Assembly: GCA_950295325.1 (NCBI GenBank)
Contig: OX485809.1
Coordinates: forward strand, 40,949,081-41,013,080
From: Polytrichum commune
Lineage: Eukaryota; Streptophyta; Polytrichopsida; Polytrichales; Polytrichaceae
Direction of reading: 5' to 3'
Length of the DNA: 64,000 nt
Made by a program: the position numbers and the translations under genes. Within the stretch, counting starts at the first letter, position 1. Each line of letters opens with the position of its first letter. Under the pieces are notes generated by a model. That model saw nothing but the letters and a program-made list of their open reading frames with translations, searched no databases and was not told the origin of the DNA. Shown piece by piece: positions 11,674 through 24,190 of this stretch.

Positions 11674-12676
11674 AGTGTGGTTTACTGAAAAAGTAATTTG
11701 CATCACAACAAGAAGTTTCTCACAAATTAGATAAAGTTACATTAGAATTTTTTTTTCCTTGGCATTTCCTACTTGATGGAGCACTCAAATTCTCAAGGAA
11801 TATTGAAAAATTTGAAGTTTAAATATTGAAGGTCATAAAATATTCAATTAGAACCAAAGTATATAGGCATTTTGTTTGTGGACATACTTTTAGTAATAGT
11901 TCATTTTCAAGCTATAGGTTGAAGTACTCATATAACAATGAAGGGCTTTGTGAGGGAAAATTTTGACTTTAAAAAAACCATGGTGGCACTACTTTAGAGA
12001 GCATGTGACCAAGAATATTGTGATGTTCAACATAGATGACCAACTTCACAGTTCAATTTACACTACCGTATTTTTGAAATATTCTACAAGGAACACGTGG
12101 CGGTTAAAAGTCAACATTTTCTTTGTTAGTTCAAGTTTGTTAGTTCTTTGTTAATTTTACCATCATCAAACGTTAGTGGTCATTCTCCAAAGTTTGCAAA
12201 TTGGGGTCACTCTTTGCACCTATTTTTTACCCAAAACACTCTAGAGCATTTATGGGTCACATGTGCAATTCAACCGATTGTGTACCCCATTATAGTAGAG
12301 GCAACAAGTAAGCCTATCTATCTTGAGCTCGTACCCGGGTGGGATGTAATGGACCATCTACATGTGGGTCTACAATCTACCTCCACAAATAAGAAAATTT
12401 GTTGGGTCATGTAATCACACAACATTGTAGTTGAAGAAGTCAAACTGCTCATAACATTATTCAGTTGAGGTTTCTAGTTCTCTATCTAATTTTAGAATAG
12501 ACAAAAAATTGGACGCCAATTGCAAATAGGACTCAATTCGGATCGAATGTGGGGGAATAATGAAGTCATTGTTCGTGGATTGTTCATTGGGCTCACTGAG
12601 CATGACAAAAGGTGGTTACAAACCCTATGATAGTCTCGATAATTCTAGACATAATCAATTACATAAAATTATCAAG

Positions 12677-12825
12677 ACATAACATTATTCAGATCCATAG
12701 TAGTGTTATGTGGGATTGACAATATTATGCAGAATATTCCCCACATTCCGGCTGAATGTGGGGAATATTCTGCAGAATATTGTCAATCCCACATAACACC
12801 ATTATGGATTTGAATAATGTTGTGG
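12677..12825. mobile_element. Foldback MITE, ~149 bp, near-perfect palindrome (copy 2)
   Basis: The centre GAATATTCCCCACATTC, then CGGCT, then GAATGTGGGGAATATTC is an exact inverted repeat, and pairing continues outward through GGGATTGACAATATT to the ends ACATAACATTATTCA / TGAATAATGTTGTGG. It is the same family as 10897-11047. Arms of about 70 bp with a loop of only a few bases make this one of the strongest hairpins in the window. Confidence 0.88.
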
Positions 12826-12844
12826 ACGCTATGGGTTGAACAAT

Positions 12845-12994
12845 ACATTATTCAGTGATGTGGGCCCTCAGAATATAACAGTCAGATGCTAGGAGTTCAA
12901 TCCAAATCTGAGTCTCCCTACGTAGCTTTTCGAGCATCGGTCTGTTATATTCTAAGGGTCCATGGAACAAGAGTTGCATGCTAAGTAATGTTAT
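12845..12994. mobile_element. MITE, ~150 bp, GGGCCCT-type inverted ends (copy 1)
   Basis: It begins ACATTATTCAGTGATGTGGG and ends CATGCTAAGTAATGTTAT. Internal inverted blocks are GGGCCCTCAGAATATAACAG and CTGTTATATTCTAAGGGTCC. A second copy is at 31587-31739 with the same internal order. The element directly abuts the foldback MITE at 12677-12825. Confidence 0.75.
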
Positions 12995-13088
12995 GAACCC
13001 TTTTTCTAATACAATCAACAATTTTGAAAAGATCTCCCTCCACAAAAGGAAGACAAAATTTGTAGCCCCAACTGGTACAAAAGTTGAG

Positions 13089-13400
13089 GTCTGAGATGAC
13101 CCTAAACCCCCAGGCGATAGTGGAGAGGCACCCAATTATGAATGAAGTGGTTGGTAGTTCGATTCCCGCTGTGACATCTTCTCTCTATCTGACGGAAGAA
13201 GAAACTAGTTAGGTAGGTAGGAAGCCAAGAGCCCACCACCCATTGCAACGCAGGCAATGAACTCCACCTTGCACCAGGAGGATTCTTGAGCATGGTAGGG
13301 CCAATGGGCTTAAATTCACGTCAAATTGCCCGACATTGATTATAGATAGATAGGTAGACACACACAAAAGCTGAGAGGGATATTCCTTCGAAGATTCCCA
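13089..13400 (+). mobile_element. Second copy of the tRNA-derived SINE, diverged; 3' limit uncertain
   Basis: The head GTCTGAGATGACCCTAAAC and the stretch through GGTAGTTCGATTCCCG (degenerate B box), CTGTGACATCTTCTCTC and CTATCTGACGGAAGAA match the minus-strand SINE at 7845-8033 almost position by position. Similarity stops after about 13205. The following 200 bp (GGTAGGTAGGAAGCC to the AGATAGATAGGTAGACAC tract) may be a longer 3' body of the same or another SINE family. No target duplication was found. Confidence 0.65.
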
Positions 13401-13660
13401 GCCCCACGAGGCAACAATGAGCAGCTGAGTAATGTTATTTAGCCACAAGGTTAACTTTCATGTAAATTTTATCTCAGGTATAAGGGATAGCCTTATCAAT
13501 CAACACCTAGTTAATTGGACTTCTGAAGTTCTGTTTTAATTGGTGTGTAAAAGGCCTTACTACTTGATGTTTCTAAGTACACACGTACCCTAGTACTCCA
13601 AAATTTGGTAGCTTATTAAGTTACTCATGCATGCCGGTGGATGTAAGGCTCCGGAGTCCG

Positions 13661-13955
13661 AACGTACTACACTAAATATGAGATTTAGTGTAATATGGTA
13701 TTTAATGCCACCATGGTAACGTTTTGGATGACACTTCCTCATGAATACGTGAACAAATGTTGTCATGGATGATGGATGAGCTCATCCATTGGCCAAAAGC
13801 CTACCTTCTCTTGTCATCAACTTGTGATGAAATATCGTCATGGATGATTGAAACTTGGATGCAAAATCACCTGGTAAGTGACGGTAATTACAACACTGTA
13901 AATCTATAATCCCGCCCAAAAAATTACAAGGAATGACAATAATGTTCGGTTCACA
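13661..13955 (+). mobile_element. Dispersed MITE family, + copy
   Basis: The block from ACTACACTAAATATGAG through GGTATTTAATGCCACCATGG, GGATGATGGATGAGCTCATC and AAATCTATAATCC recurs in inverse orientation at 33314-33600. The two copies share blocks over about 290 bp. The outer ends carry CACTAAAT / ATTTAGTG motifs. No open frame is shared between them. Confidence 0.7.
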
Positions 13956-14136
13956 TTTAGTGTTGGAGACACTATACCGTGGTTTACAATTAGTATTGAG
14001 CAAGACGATTAATATTGGTGACTTTGAATGTCATAGTTAGTGTACCTCCCAAAGTAACAAACCCCGTTTATTAAGTAAATATAAATAAAGGGAGTTGTCA
14101 TGTTGTTGAAGTTCTTGTAGAGTCAAGTTAACTTTT

Positions 14137-14993
14137 GGGGTTGTTTACACCATGGACCATGAAGTCGTCCCAAGGCCCTATAAAATTTGTGATTGGCTAT
14201 TGAATCCATCCTGGGACCACTTTAGTTTACACCAAGGAAAAAAATGTTAGAGTGGCCATGAGTTCAAGGTCCCCAAAAGACATATCCTAAGGCCTACATT
14301 GTCCACTAACATGGTCCAGTAGGTTTTGCGACGGGAGAGGCAAAAGAGGTGCTTTGGTAGGAAAAGGCAAGGGCCCATGATAGAGAATTGTAGTTTTAAT
14401 ACATTTTTAATGAACTTTTTTTTTTTGGGGGGGGGGGGGGGAAGAGAGGATGAAAACAAGAGAAGACAAAAGAATGGGAGAGGCAAAAGAGGTGCTTTGG
14501 TAGAAAAAGGCAAAGGCCCATGGTAGAGAAATGTAGTTTTAATACATTTCTAATAAAATAAAATTGGGAGGGGGAAGAAAGGATGAAAATAAGAGAAGAC
14601 AAAAGAATGGGAGAGGCAAAAGAGGTGCTTTGGTAGAAAAAGGCAAAGGCCCATGGTAGAGAAATGTAGTTTTAATACATTTCTAATAATAAAAATTTGG
14701 GAGGGGGAAGAAAGGATGAAAATAAGAGAAGACAAAAGAATGGTCAAACTTGAATTATTTTTTTCAAAATTTCCCTTTTTAGACATATATTAAAAAATAA
14801 GCACACTCATTTTTTGGTGCATGGTCATTTCCTTTTGATCCACATTTGATTTACACCTACTGAGAGGCCGAGAAACTTCGTAAATTAATTCTTTAAGAAA
14901 TGAGACCATGGAAGTTGGACCATCAAGTCGGACCATTAAAAAAGGTCATCTTCCATGGTCTGACTTCATGGTCCCATGGTGTAAACCGGCCCT
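14137..14993. mobile_element. MITE, ~857 bp, TTTACACCATGG-type TIRs, with internal tandem array
   Basis: The left end GGGTTGTTTACACCATGGAC and, inverted, the right end GGGCCGGTTTACACCATGGG continue to match through ACCATGAAGTC, giving inverted ends of about 30 bp with a few differences. Between them lies the three-unit tandem array at 14333-14742. There is no transposase. No certain target duplication is visible, so the superfamily is left open. Confidence 0.7.
14333..14742 (+). repeat. Tandem repeat, 3 units of ~133-143 bp
   Basis: Units begin GGGAGAGGCAAAAGAGGTGC at 14333, 14476 and 14609 (periods 143 and 133). Units 2 and 3 are nearly identical. Unit 1 carries a T run plus a long G run at about 14412-14442. 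The array sits inside the MITE at 14137-14993, so copy-number change would alter that element's length. Confidence 0.9.
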
Positions 14994-17900
14994 AGGAGGG
15001 AGCCCAGGAATATAGTGTTATATTCCAGTTTTGTGTTCAGGGTTTCAACTCTTGCTTTGTCTGTATGTTGGATCCCACCTGGGACCACTGAACACGCCCC
15101 TAATGTATTCATAGAGACTAAAGGGCATCAATGTGTGTGGGTGGAGGAATAGCCAGCTCATGTGGAACAAGTGCATCATGTCAGCTAAGTGGGTGTTCTT
15201 CGATACACAAAGCAAAAAAAAACATACTGTATTCTCAAATCTATGGTGAAGAAGCATCATCATCATCAACAAAATTTGGATTGAAGATCAAACCTCTCCT
15301 AATTCGGTTCTCATTATCGGAAGTGCATGTCTGTCGATTTCTTAACCAAACAGATCAGTTTTCTCTTTTGCGTTTATTGTTGGATGTGAAGTGGATAATA
15401 CAATTTGTAGAGATGTAGTTCAATCTCTTTCAAACATGTGTCTTTCTGGTTTTTGTTTTTGATCCTCACCTACCCACACACCAATCAAATATCGGTGATA
15501 GATTAAGAAAAATGATTGAATGACATTCATATGGGAAACATGGTATCGAGTTTTCTTTTCTTCTTGTAAAAAAAGACATTTGATAGGGGAAGCTTTGCTA
15601 CTCTCCGCAACACACAGATTCGCAAGCACACCCACACCAAAGGGAGAGCAAAGCTAAAGATGACAACACAGAATCTGCACACGAAGAAGCAGGATTGAGA
15701 CGATTTACAAGGGCACGCAAGCAACCTCGAAACGAAGCAACATTGGAAGCGCCACAACAAATCTCAAATTTGTGTGCAACCCACAACTGGCAACAACACA
15801 ATTACAAAGGAACACATCTGAGGACCTCAAAACCCTAGCATTGGGGAGATCTACACACAAACATGAGACTGATAAACATGTCACAATACAAGCCAATGCA
15901 AATAAGATTGAGCGCTTATCAATTTCACTAAACGGGAACTCCATCACAACAATGTTCACAACACTAGTCATTATGTCTCTGCTCAATCTCCCAAGCTACA
16001 ATACCCCTTTCCTTGCACAACAACAAGACTCCATCAACACACAAATTGCCCCCAGAGCATCAACCGGGACATACCGATGCGCACTAGCGTCACTCCACCA
16101 ACCCCTGTATCGTGGCCAACACCAAGGGTTGATTTCAACCCCTCCCCATAACAAAAACAACACAACGCCCAACATCGAGATGGCACGGCAGCTTTGAATT
16201 AGATTGACATGTAGAGCTCAACTACCTCTACTTGTTTTTACCATTGATTGTATCGTAGTGATTGAGAGTGTCATTCATATCGAGATGCTTAAACTACCTA
16301 TTCTCCTTGTAGATCATTTACCATTCTCCCTCAAGCTTACATCGATGGTTTCTTCTTTTGTGTTAGGTGTGACATAGAGCTCTTTTAGAAGTTCCTTTAC
16401 CTTGTACTTTTAATGATGGAACTTCCAATTTCTCGTGGAGGCTCTTTGTCATGTTGGACTTGTTCTTGGATGAAATCTCTTCAAGTAGTTACTCCCAATT
16501 AAAATGTTAATCTTAATCATTTAAGTTGGGTGAACCGGATTTCCTTTGATTGTCGAAGCTCTTCATGTGTCATAGATGTCTCTTTAGATTCAATTGTTAC
16601 CACGTAATGTTGATTGAGGACACAATTATTCTTCGAGTGTGTTGTAGCTTTTCATGTATCACAATCGTCTCTTCTTCTCGTATTTTAAGTTCAATTTTAG
16701 TGATAGAAGTTTACTTTGTCTCGATTGCTAGACTTATCTTACTTTGTAATAGAGTTTCCCCTTGGAGTTGGATGCTACTTCTTTTGTCAACATGTACCAC
16801 CAAGTAGCAAAGTAGTGAAATGTCAGAGTAACCAAGTAACAAAGTACCAAGTAATCAAGTAGCCAAGTATTAAGGTAACCAAGTAGCAAATAGCCAAGTT
16901 CCGCATTCTCCTCCAAATGGTGAATTATCAGTTTCTCCAAGTAGCAAAGTTGTCAAGTATCTAATTGATTTCTTCTCATTTATAGCTTTCGCAATTTCAA
17001 CCTCTCGTTCTTTGTCTCATTACCTATCCTTCTACTCATTGTTCTCCATTATTGAAGTCGTTTTTTGGTGAGATATAAGTATCAATCAATTTAATAATCA
17101 TCAAGTTGATATTGGACACATTCTTACCATGTAGAAAGGACTTTCTCTCTACATGTGTGACAACACCTCGACTAATTCTTCACTTTCTTCAGCTCCTCGT
17201 TCTTCAGGAGGCATCCTCGTATCACTCTTAACATCATTCTTAATTCCTCAACCCTCTCTTAATATGATAATTATCTTCTCATAATATTCTTCCACTATAA
17301 TAAGGTTAGTATGAAGTTGCATCTATTAAAATAATAAGATTGTGGATGAATATACCCACATTAGTTGTATACAAGTCACCCACAACTTATCACATATCCA
17401 TAGCATTAATTATTATAAGTATATTAATGTAATAGGTGACTCAACATAACATGCATATTATGTTTTTTTTTTCATTAATTTGAAGTCTTACCATACACAA
17501 TCAACCAATTAACTTAGTAACTTAGATATGATATGATTAAGGACCATTTATTAAAAATGTATAATGATATCATAGCTTAGATACACAAATGATCACTTAT
17601 ATTTGATTAAGCTTAAAATGATATATCTCTTGAATTAGAGTAATAATAATAAGAATTTATATACTCTCAAACACTACTCTTTCTTTCATATATCATTTCT
17701 TTATGAACACCATCTTTCATTATCACAACCTTTCCCTCATACCAACATTCCCAAGTCTTCTCTTCCTTTCTCTATGATTGCTTTTGTATTAAAAAAATGA
17801 AAAATGAAAAATGAAACTCTCTTAGATATCTAAGTTTATTCATTCCAATTGATAATCACTTACACATGTATCGGGCCCATTCACGATTGGGGTGCTAAGA

Positions 17901-20316
17901 ACGGGTGTCTAACGAAAACGGACTAAAGTAGATAACTTTACATAGTTGGTGTGCTTAGATTTGTATTGTGGAGCATATTTTGGATCATACATACATTTAA
18001 TATTCCATAATCAATTCAACGACAAAGTTGATTTACAAGGGTTAAGGTTATCTAAGATTTCATATTGATTTCTTAATTGTTATTTATGGTTGTTGTTAGA
18101 ACTGCTGACCTTAGGATTAAGGAATGAAAAGGACAACAAAAATTAATTGAAATGATCCCAATTTACTTCCTCACACTTATCATTCAATTGTGTACCAATA
18201 GAACTATAGATGTATTGCATACCAAATGTATAGCTCTACATATGAAACCAAATATGGGCCACATTATACAATAACATGGCTACATGAGGGGAAAAAAAAG
18301 TTAAAAAAAAAGTCTAGAAATAGAATTGGACATAATAAAATATATGTAAGGACACATGACACTTACACCAAGGTACTAGGATGGAAAATAGGAATAAATT
18401 CACCTCCGATGTACACTTCAATAATGAAATTGCCAGTGATGTGGCCCAAACAAGTCCTATGACCTGTCTACTCATTTCATAAAGGATTTATCTATTATTG
18501 GTTATTATTTAATAATAAATAATATATTTTTTGATTAATCCTATGACCTATCCACTTATTCATTTAAATTTTATTAATTAAATCATAATAAATCATAATA
18601 AACGTCGAGATCCAATGCGACATAGTCCTTGGTTCCTTTGTCCCATAAGTAGTACCCCAATCGTGGATGGACCATATCATTCCTTAAGGGAGCACGCAAC
18701 TCTCAAGTGTCTAATGGCCTTCAGTTGCTTTGCATATTATAACAACTTCTTCATACAAGCCATTTTTTCCTACTCATCTAATTATTCTCACCTCATGTGA
18801 GTTTCTATACCATTCATCAAGCAAAAGACAACCTCTTTTTGTACAACCTCTCAATTTGATGACGTCTATGTTGTTAATTATTTTGCCCCTACATTGGATA
18901 GCTATGGAAAAAGTTTGACTTTGTAGATTTTGCATTCAAAATTGGTAAAGGTACAAAGGACCTAACTCTCATAACTTATCTTCGCGAATAAGATGCGTAA
19001 ACTCTAATCCTAGTTCTATATATAGTCAGAGGTGGCTCTAAAGATGTGCCTCCTTCCTAGATTGTTAAATCTTAATTTACTTGAGAAGATGAAGGGTGTT
19101 CCTTTACAACCTCCAAAAGAAAGCACATCATCTCTAACCTCTTTTAAGATCAAAATGTGGTAGATTATATTCTAAAATCTACATATTCACTATTTGGATA
19201 TGGGAAAGTTTTAGGAGAGTAACCAAGAAGTCATTGCTTGGCCTTCATACTCTTCAACCTATTTTTTGCTCTCACCTAGGCAACGTAAGTGGCACTATGA
19301 CAAGCACTCTAGTTGGAGCTCACTAATCTTAAGTGGCTCATTAATTTTGTAAGTAACTCACTCATTTCAAATGACTCACTAAGTTTCTCACTGATTGTAG
19401 ATATGACCTTCTAATCTTTATATGGCTTACTATTTCTAAGTGGCCTTTACTTGGTCTATACTTAGTCCTTATATTCGTGGTACCCGACTCCTTAGGATGT
19501 CTAATATCCTATATTAGGATCCTCATGTCCTTGGGATACCGGAGTATTTGTAATTGCCATTGCTTTTAAAAAATATTGGATGATTTGTATCTTAAATCCT
19601 GCAATTCAAGCATTTTTGTGCCTTCTTAAATCATCTTGGAACTTGAATGTATTGTTCAGTGAAGTTTCTTGAAGCACTTAGGTGTTTAAACAAGTACTTA
19701 AATGATCAACATTTGTCAAGTTTTTGAGCATTTGCACATGCAAAGTTTCGAGTTGAACTTGAATGGACAAGGAACATTTGCATCTAGCATTTTCCAAAAT
19801 GATCACTAATATCAAGTAGTTGTCTCCTTCTATATTTGATTTGAGAATGGAAAAGTAAAGACATGGAATGTAAGCATGTGTGTCCAAACCTCTACCACAT
19901 CAACTTTCATCTAGTTTTTGATGCATATGATGATTGTGTAATGACCACTTTTGATTTTCTACAACATGGTTGCAATCTCTAGAAGTAAATGACTAATACA
20001 TGAATAATTGAGAGTAAAAATCTTCAACCATGTGTATTCTTCAAGTTATTATGGAGATTGGATTTAAGTGCATATTTTAATTACATAAAATCAAATGCTC
20101 AAGAACTTGACAATTATTAAACACTTGAGAACTTGTTTGGGTCAAACATTTTTATCAAGTCAAGTGGATTGTGGCTTAAGGAAAGGAAGATTTCAATTTT
20201 GGAAAATGATGTTCTACCTTGACTTGTTTAACTTGTTTCATATTTTATTATTATGTTTTAGTTCCTTGATAGGGTAGTATCATATTTAGCATAGCAACAT
20301 TGTTTTTGAGAAGCAA

Positions 20317-20321
<5 letters not shown>
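14994..20321. other. Long AT-rich stretch, no gene seen
   Basis: No exon chain with splice sites and recognisable protein sequence was found on either strand. A 15.4-15.5 kb segment (CAATCTCTTTCAAACATGTG) resembles the 3' part of the GGACACC repeat family near 38.7 and 47.7 kb. Small repeats include an AAGTARCAAAGTA minisatellite at 16801-16885 and a TGGCTCACTAATCTTA-like array near 19310-19430. Confidence 0.4.
16801..16885 (+). repeat. Short minisatellite, CAAGTARCAAAGTA-like
   Basis: The phrases CAAGTAGCAAAGTA, CCAAGTAACAAAGTA, CCAAGTAATCAAGTAGCC and CCAAGTATTAAGGTAACC follow one another with a degenerate unit of about 8-15 bp. Scattered units continue to about 16960. Confidence 0.7.

Positions 20322-20368
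<47 letters not shown>
20322..20368 (+). repeat. (GA)n microsatellite, ~47 bp
   Basis: An uninterrupted AG/GA dinucleotide run of about 23 repeats is visible. It is likely polymorphic. Confidence 0.97.
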
Positions 20369-20374
<6 letters not shown>

Positions 20375-21789
20375 TAGCATCATATAATGCGTTATCGAAG
20401 CAATCAAGTTATGTAACTTAAGAATTTCACGAGCAAGCAATTTTTTGTTATGGGTTGCCTAAATTACCATAATAAAATTCCCATACACATAAATAAATGA
20501 ATTACATGTAGATGAAAAAAAAACTTGGTCATTGGGGGTCTAGAGTCACGGATAAACAACCCTAGTGTTGTTGAGTAGGCTCACAAAAGCCTGCTCATGA
20601 AATAATATTCCTTAGCCACAAGTTATACAATTACCTATGGAAAACCACATGCAATACTGATACCCAAATTACACAAACAATGAAATTTTGATACGCATAA
20701 TACGTGGGCAACCATAGGAAAATATCTTTTGGCCCCTCACACATCCAAATCCCAATTGCTCACTATGCCCCCAAAATGTTAGAGACACATGGCCCCACTC
20801 CTATCCACGTGCGAAAACCAATACCTCACAGGCCTCAAAATGACATGTTACAACAAAGCAGTACAACTTATTTTCCAAACACTACAAACTAATAATTTCA
20901 CCAAGTTTCCCATCTTGACTAATGTTTGATATCACAATAACACACCACCCAACTCCACAATCCCAAAATGGATAATAAAATGCACTTACCCTCACACACC
21001 ATGCCAATATCCCACAAGATTACGATTGGACATCCTATGCGCAATAGGAGCCCCCAACCAAAGCTCCCTCTCCATCCACCACATTCCAACTCATAGAATT
21101 AACATACTGCCATGATAGATTCCCCAAGCATGCCCTTGAACACAAACACAACAAATATGACCCACTCATAGCCATACTCCAAAATAATAGTTGGAAAAGA
21201 AACCCACTCATCACCATCATCACTGGACACAAAGTTGCCATACATGAACATTCCATCGAAATACTCGACAAATTTCACATTCCAAAAGAATTGTTGAAAA
21301 TCTCAAGAAAAAGACACATCAAAATGGCATAAAATACATCATGTACCTTGTACTAAACAAACAAAATTAGACAATATGCAAGCCCCATTCCCCCTTCCCC
21401 CCTCTTCACCCTAACAACTATATAGATAAACACACTTGCTATTGGACTAGACACTATCACCTCCAAAGCCCAACATTTAAAAGGATGTCATAACACCTTA
21501 TATTGCATCATGGTAACCCATAATCAATATAAGGCTAATGGGCTCACATTCACACCCGTGTAATGAACACGGGCATTTTGTTTTGTTCTCTTTTCTACGG
21601 GAAATTGGGCTAGCAAAGGGCTTTGAGAATCATCAAGACTAGCCTCATTTCATAACTCTACGACGCCCGCATAAAATTTAATACCATTAGAGTAACACCA
21701 CACAACTGCATGGTTTAATTTTCCAAAGCATGGCACACAACCCCAAACACCACCACCCTAACACCCAATAAACTCGCATATGCACTACC

Positions 21790-22330
21790 TCACAACACCT
21801 AAAATATGACCCACAACAATGCATATACATGGACGGCTCATTCATACCCCTAGATGAACATGACATTAAGAATGTAGCAGGTTCATGCATCTACAACCCA
21901 ACTAACAACATCATAATTGTGACACGATTCCTTGGCCTCCACAACATACTTAGAGCATAGTTCAACACCATACTAATTGCCACAATCACTGCAAAACACC
22001 TCCTACACAAAAGATTTATACTCACATATAGCTTTAACAATATATATGCCATAAACAATCACATACACACCCATCATCCCAACACAACTACTCGGACAAA
22101 CTTCTCATCTCAGGTAGATAGGTATTGATGCAGGCTCTGGATGGAGCAAGCATGAATGAAGAGCCTCTTCAACCGCAGGCTACTTCCCTTTTTGGGGGGT
22201 TCATCTCAAGTATAGTTGACCAAATCAAGTGGTCAACCCACAAAATAGCAATTCAAAAAGTTAGAGCACACACCAACATACCAACTAGCCAATGATGGAA
22301 CCACACTTGGCCAAACCCACCCCCATACAA
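21790..22330 (+). pseudogene. LINE RNase H domain, inactivated
   Basis: RNase H removes the RNA strand of RNA/DNA hybrids during reverse transcription. The frame shows IYMDGSFIPLDEHD (first catalytic Asp in a DGS context), GSCIYNPTNN, then RFLGLHNILRA followed by a stop where RAE is expected, so the catalytic Glu codon appears mutated from GAG to TAG. The next Asp is also missing (LTYSFNNIYAI). After a one-base frame change comes DKLLIS, an 88-bp insertion, then SIVDQIKWSTHKIAI and KVRAHTNI, matching the family's C-terminal AHxxxxxN region. The domain is dead. Confidence 0.7.
22113..22200 (+). mobile_element. 88-bp insertion in the RNase H frame with 8-bp direct repeats
   Basis: TCATCTCA occurs at 22105-22112 and 22201-22208. 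Removing one copy with the 88 bp between restores a continuous reading frame (DKLLIS joined to SIVDQIKW). This shows that the segment is a later insertion with an 8-bp target duplication. Its sequence starts GGTAGATAGGTATTG and ends CCTTTTTGGGGGGT. The ends are not clear inverted repeats, so its class is unknown; an 8-bp duplication fits hAT-type MITEs. Confidence 0.7.
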
Positions 22331-23028
22331 CACAAACACATAGCATACACTACACCATACTAGCTTAAAGGAGTACCCATTGGTGAACACAAGGGAAAAA
22401 TTCGTAACCTACATACATACATTACCAAGATACACCACAAATTTGACAAATGGATATCTAAAGTTCAAATCCACCACAAACGCTCGAATTACTTCTAGAA
22501 AGCCCCCTGGCATCTCTGATTCCCAAATAACACAAATGTTTAAATTTCGCTACACTCAATTTATGGGCAATCATAGAAAAACCTCTTTGGCCCAACACCC
22601 ACCCAAACACAATCAAGACATGGCCATTCCTACTCTCCACATGCACAAACCAACACCTAAAAGGGTTATGCATAGCACGCCACAAAAACTTAGTCCACCA
22701 AATCATGCATACACTTCAGTCCAACAAACATACTAGATTTTACACCCTCGAGTCCAAATTTGGTTGTTCATTTCAAATGGTTGAACCACGTATGTGGGGG
22801 AACGTGAGGTGGGGGATCTAAAGAGATGCATTTTCAAAAGAGAATGGACTACGTGTTCAAAATATGTTCACTCTCATACTAGGCTTGATGGCCAATAAAT
22901 TTGGAAGGACCTATATGACCGTTTTTAGAAGAAAAAGAATCTTCACTTTAGGAATAATAAAGAACTCATGTATGAGTTCCAAAAGTTACAAGAAAAATGT
23001 CTATGGCCCCAATTTGGATTGGCTACTA

Positions 23029-23687
23029 CGGTTCTTCCTCTTTAGTATGACATGGTTGGGAAACACACAAAAAGTCGTATTATCGAGGTGTCGTCTTCTC
23101 ATTGACATGACAAATGATGTAAAGTTGTCGCATTATCGAGGGAATACAAAAACATAAGTAATATGAGCTGAAAAATATATATACAATGAGTTTAAGCAAT
23201 ATAGATGATATGAAATAATAACTTATAACTTCAAACAAATACAAATATTCTCAAGAACTCTTGAAAAAAGAGTCCAAAGATCTTTGGTGTTGCCTACCCA
23301 AGTTAGCAACTGTCATCTTCTCTAAATTCCCTACTAACTTTTGGAAACTAATATTTTCATTAACACCAAAATATAAAGAGTTTCTCTAATACAAAACTAG
23401 AAAACAATGATGTATGATGTTTAGCAACATACTAGGCAGGAGGCCACTCTAACCTTAATCATGTCCATTTTGCACTAGTAACCCTAATTCTCATGAAGTT
23501 CCCAAGTAGTTCCCAAGTGAAAATGAATGTACTTTAGATGTACGTAACATAGATGAGAGATATTTTAGCATTAACTACCTCTTTAATATGACAAAACGGA
23601 GATTTCTAAATGTCGCATTATCGAGTGCCGTAGTCGTTTAAAAGAGGGAGTCGTATAAACGAGTGTTGTGTTAACGAGGTTAGACTA
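23029..23687. mobile_element. Non-autonomous pogo-like element, copy 2 (659 bp)
   Basis: The ends match 6091-7425: CGGTTCTTCCTCTTTAGTA on the left and GTTAACGAGGTTAGACTA on the right, with TA on both sides. The interior shares blocks such as TCGTATTATCGAG and CTCAAGRACTCTTGAAA. This copy lacks the 631-bp insertion of copy 1 and so preserves its empty site (AAGTAGTTCCCAAGTG near 23505). Confidence 0.85.
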
Positions 23688-23689
23688 TA

Positions 23690-24190
23690 TCATCTTGTAC
23701 TAATAATGTGTTTAACATCGTAACCCTAAATGGACTAATTGGGAACAAAGTTAGTGTTTATGACCCATACATGCACGTTATTGACCCGATGGGGATTAGA
23801 TCAGAATAACTTAGGGTGTGGACGGCCGGCGCCATGACTACCGACAAGGGAATCATTTGCTCCGCCCCTTTGTGCACGGGCGAAGCGTGGCACATTCAAA
23901 GCAACGCGTTTAATTTGGAGTCATTATATGGACACCCGTACGGGGGAAGGAAGGATTGATCGGCCGGGACATTGCCCCCTCCCTCCATGAGGAATGAGTG
24001 CACTTGCGGATGAGGAGGAACTCAAGCTCACTTAACTTATGCCTAGTAGCCACGCACGAGCGGTGGCCCCATCGGAGAGCCTCCAAAAAGAATCGCATCC
24101 TCATCATCACCATCACCACCATGCATGAGTCATGTGATGATGGCCCGCACATGGCCCCGACCCAAGGGCCGACGAGGAGGAGGAACTTAT
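23690..24190. other. Spacer, no gene seen
   Basis: The region is locally GC-rich around 23820-24180. Open frames on both strands at 23910-24190 show no family signal and no splice pattern. Confidence 0.35.

Larger units (their letters stand above)
20690..22735 (+). mobile_element. Decayed LINE retrotransposon remains, including RNase H domain
   Basis: The plus strand is C/A-rich, unlike its neighbours. A degenerate RNase H domain is readable from about 21800 to 22330 (see the pseudogene entry). The 3' segment 22540-22735 resembles 20690-20895 (GGGCAACCATAGGAAAA versus GGGCAATCATAGAAAAA, then parallel blocks), so at least two copies of the family lie end to end. A related fragment is at 45590-46152. 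Several plant non-LTR retrotransposon lineages carry a C-terminal RNase H after the reverse transcriptase, which fits here. No intact reverse transcriptase was found, and frames are broken by many stops. Confidence 0.6.
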
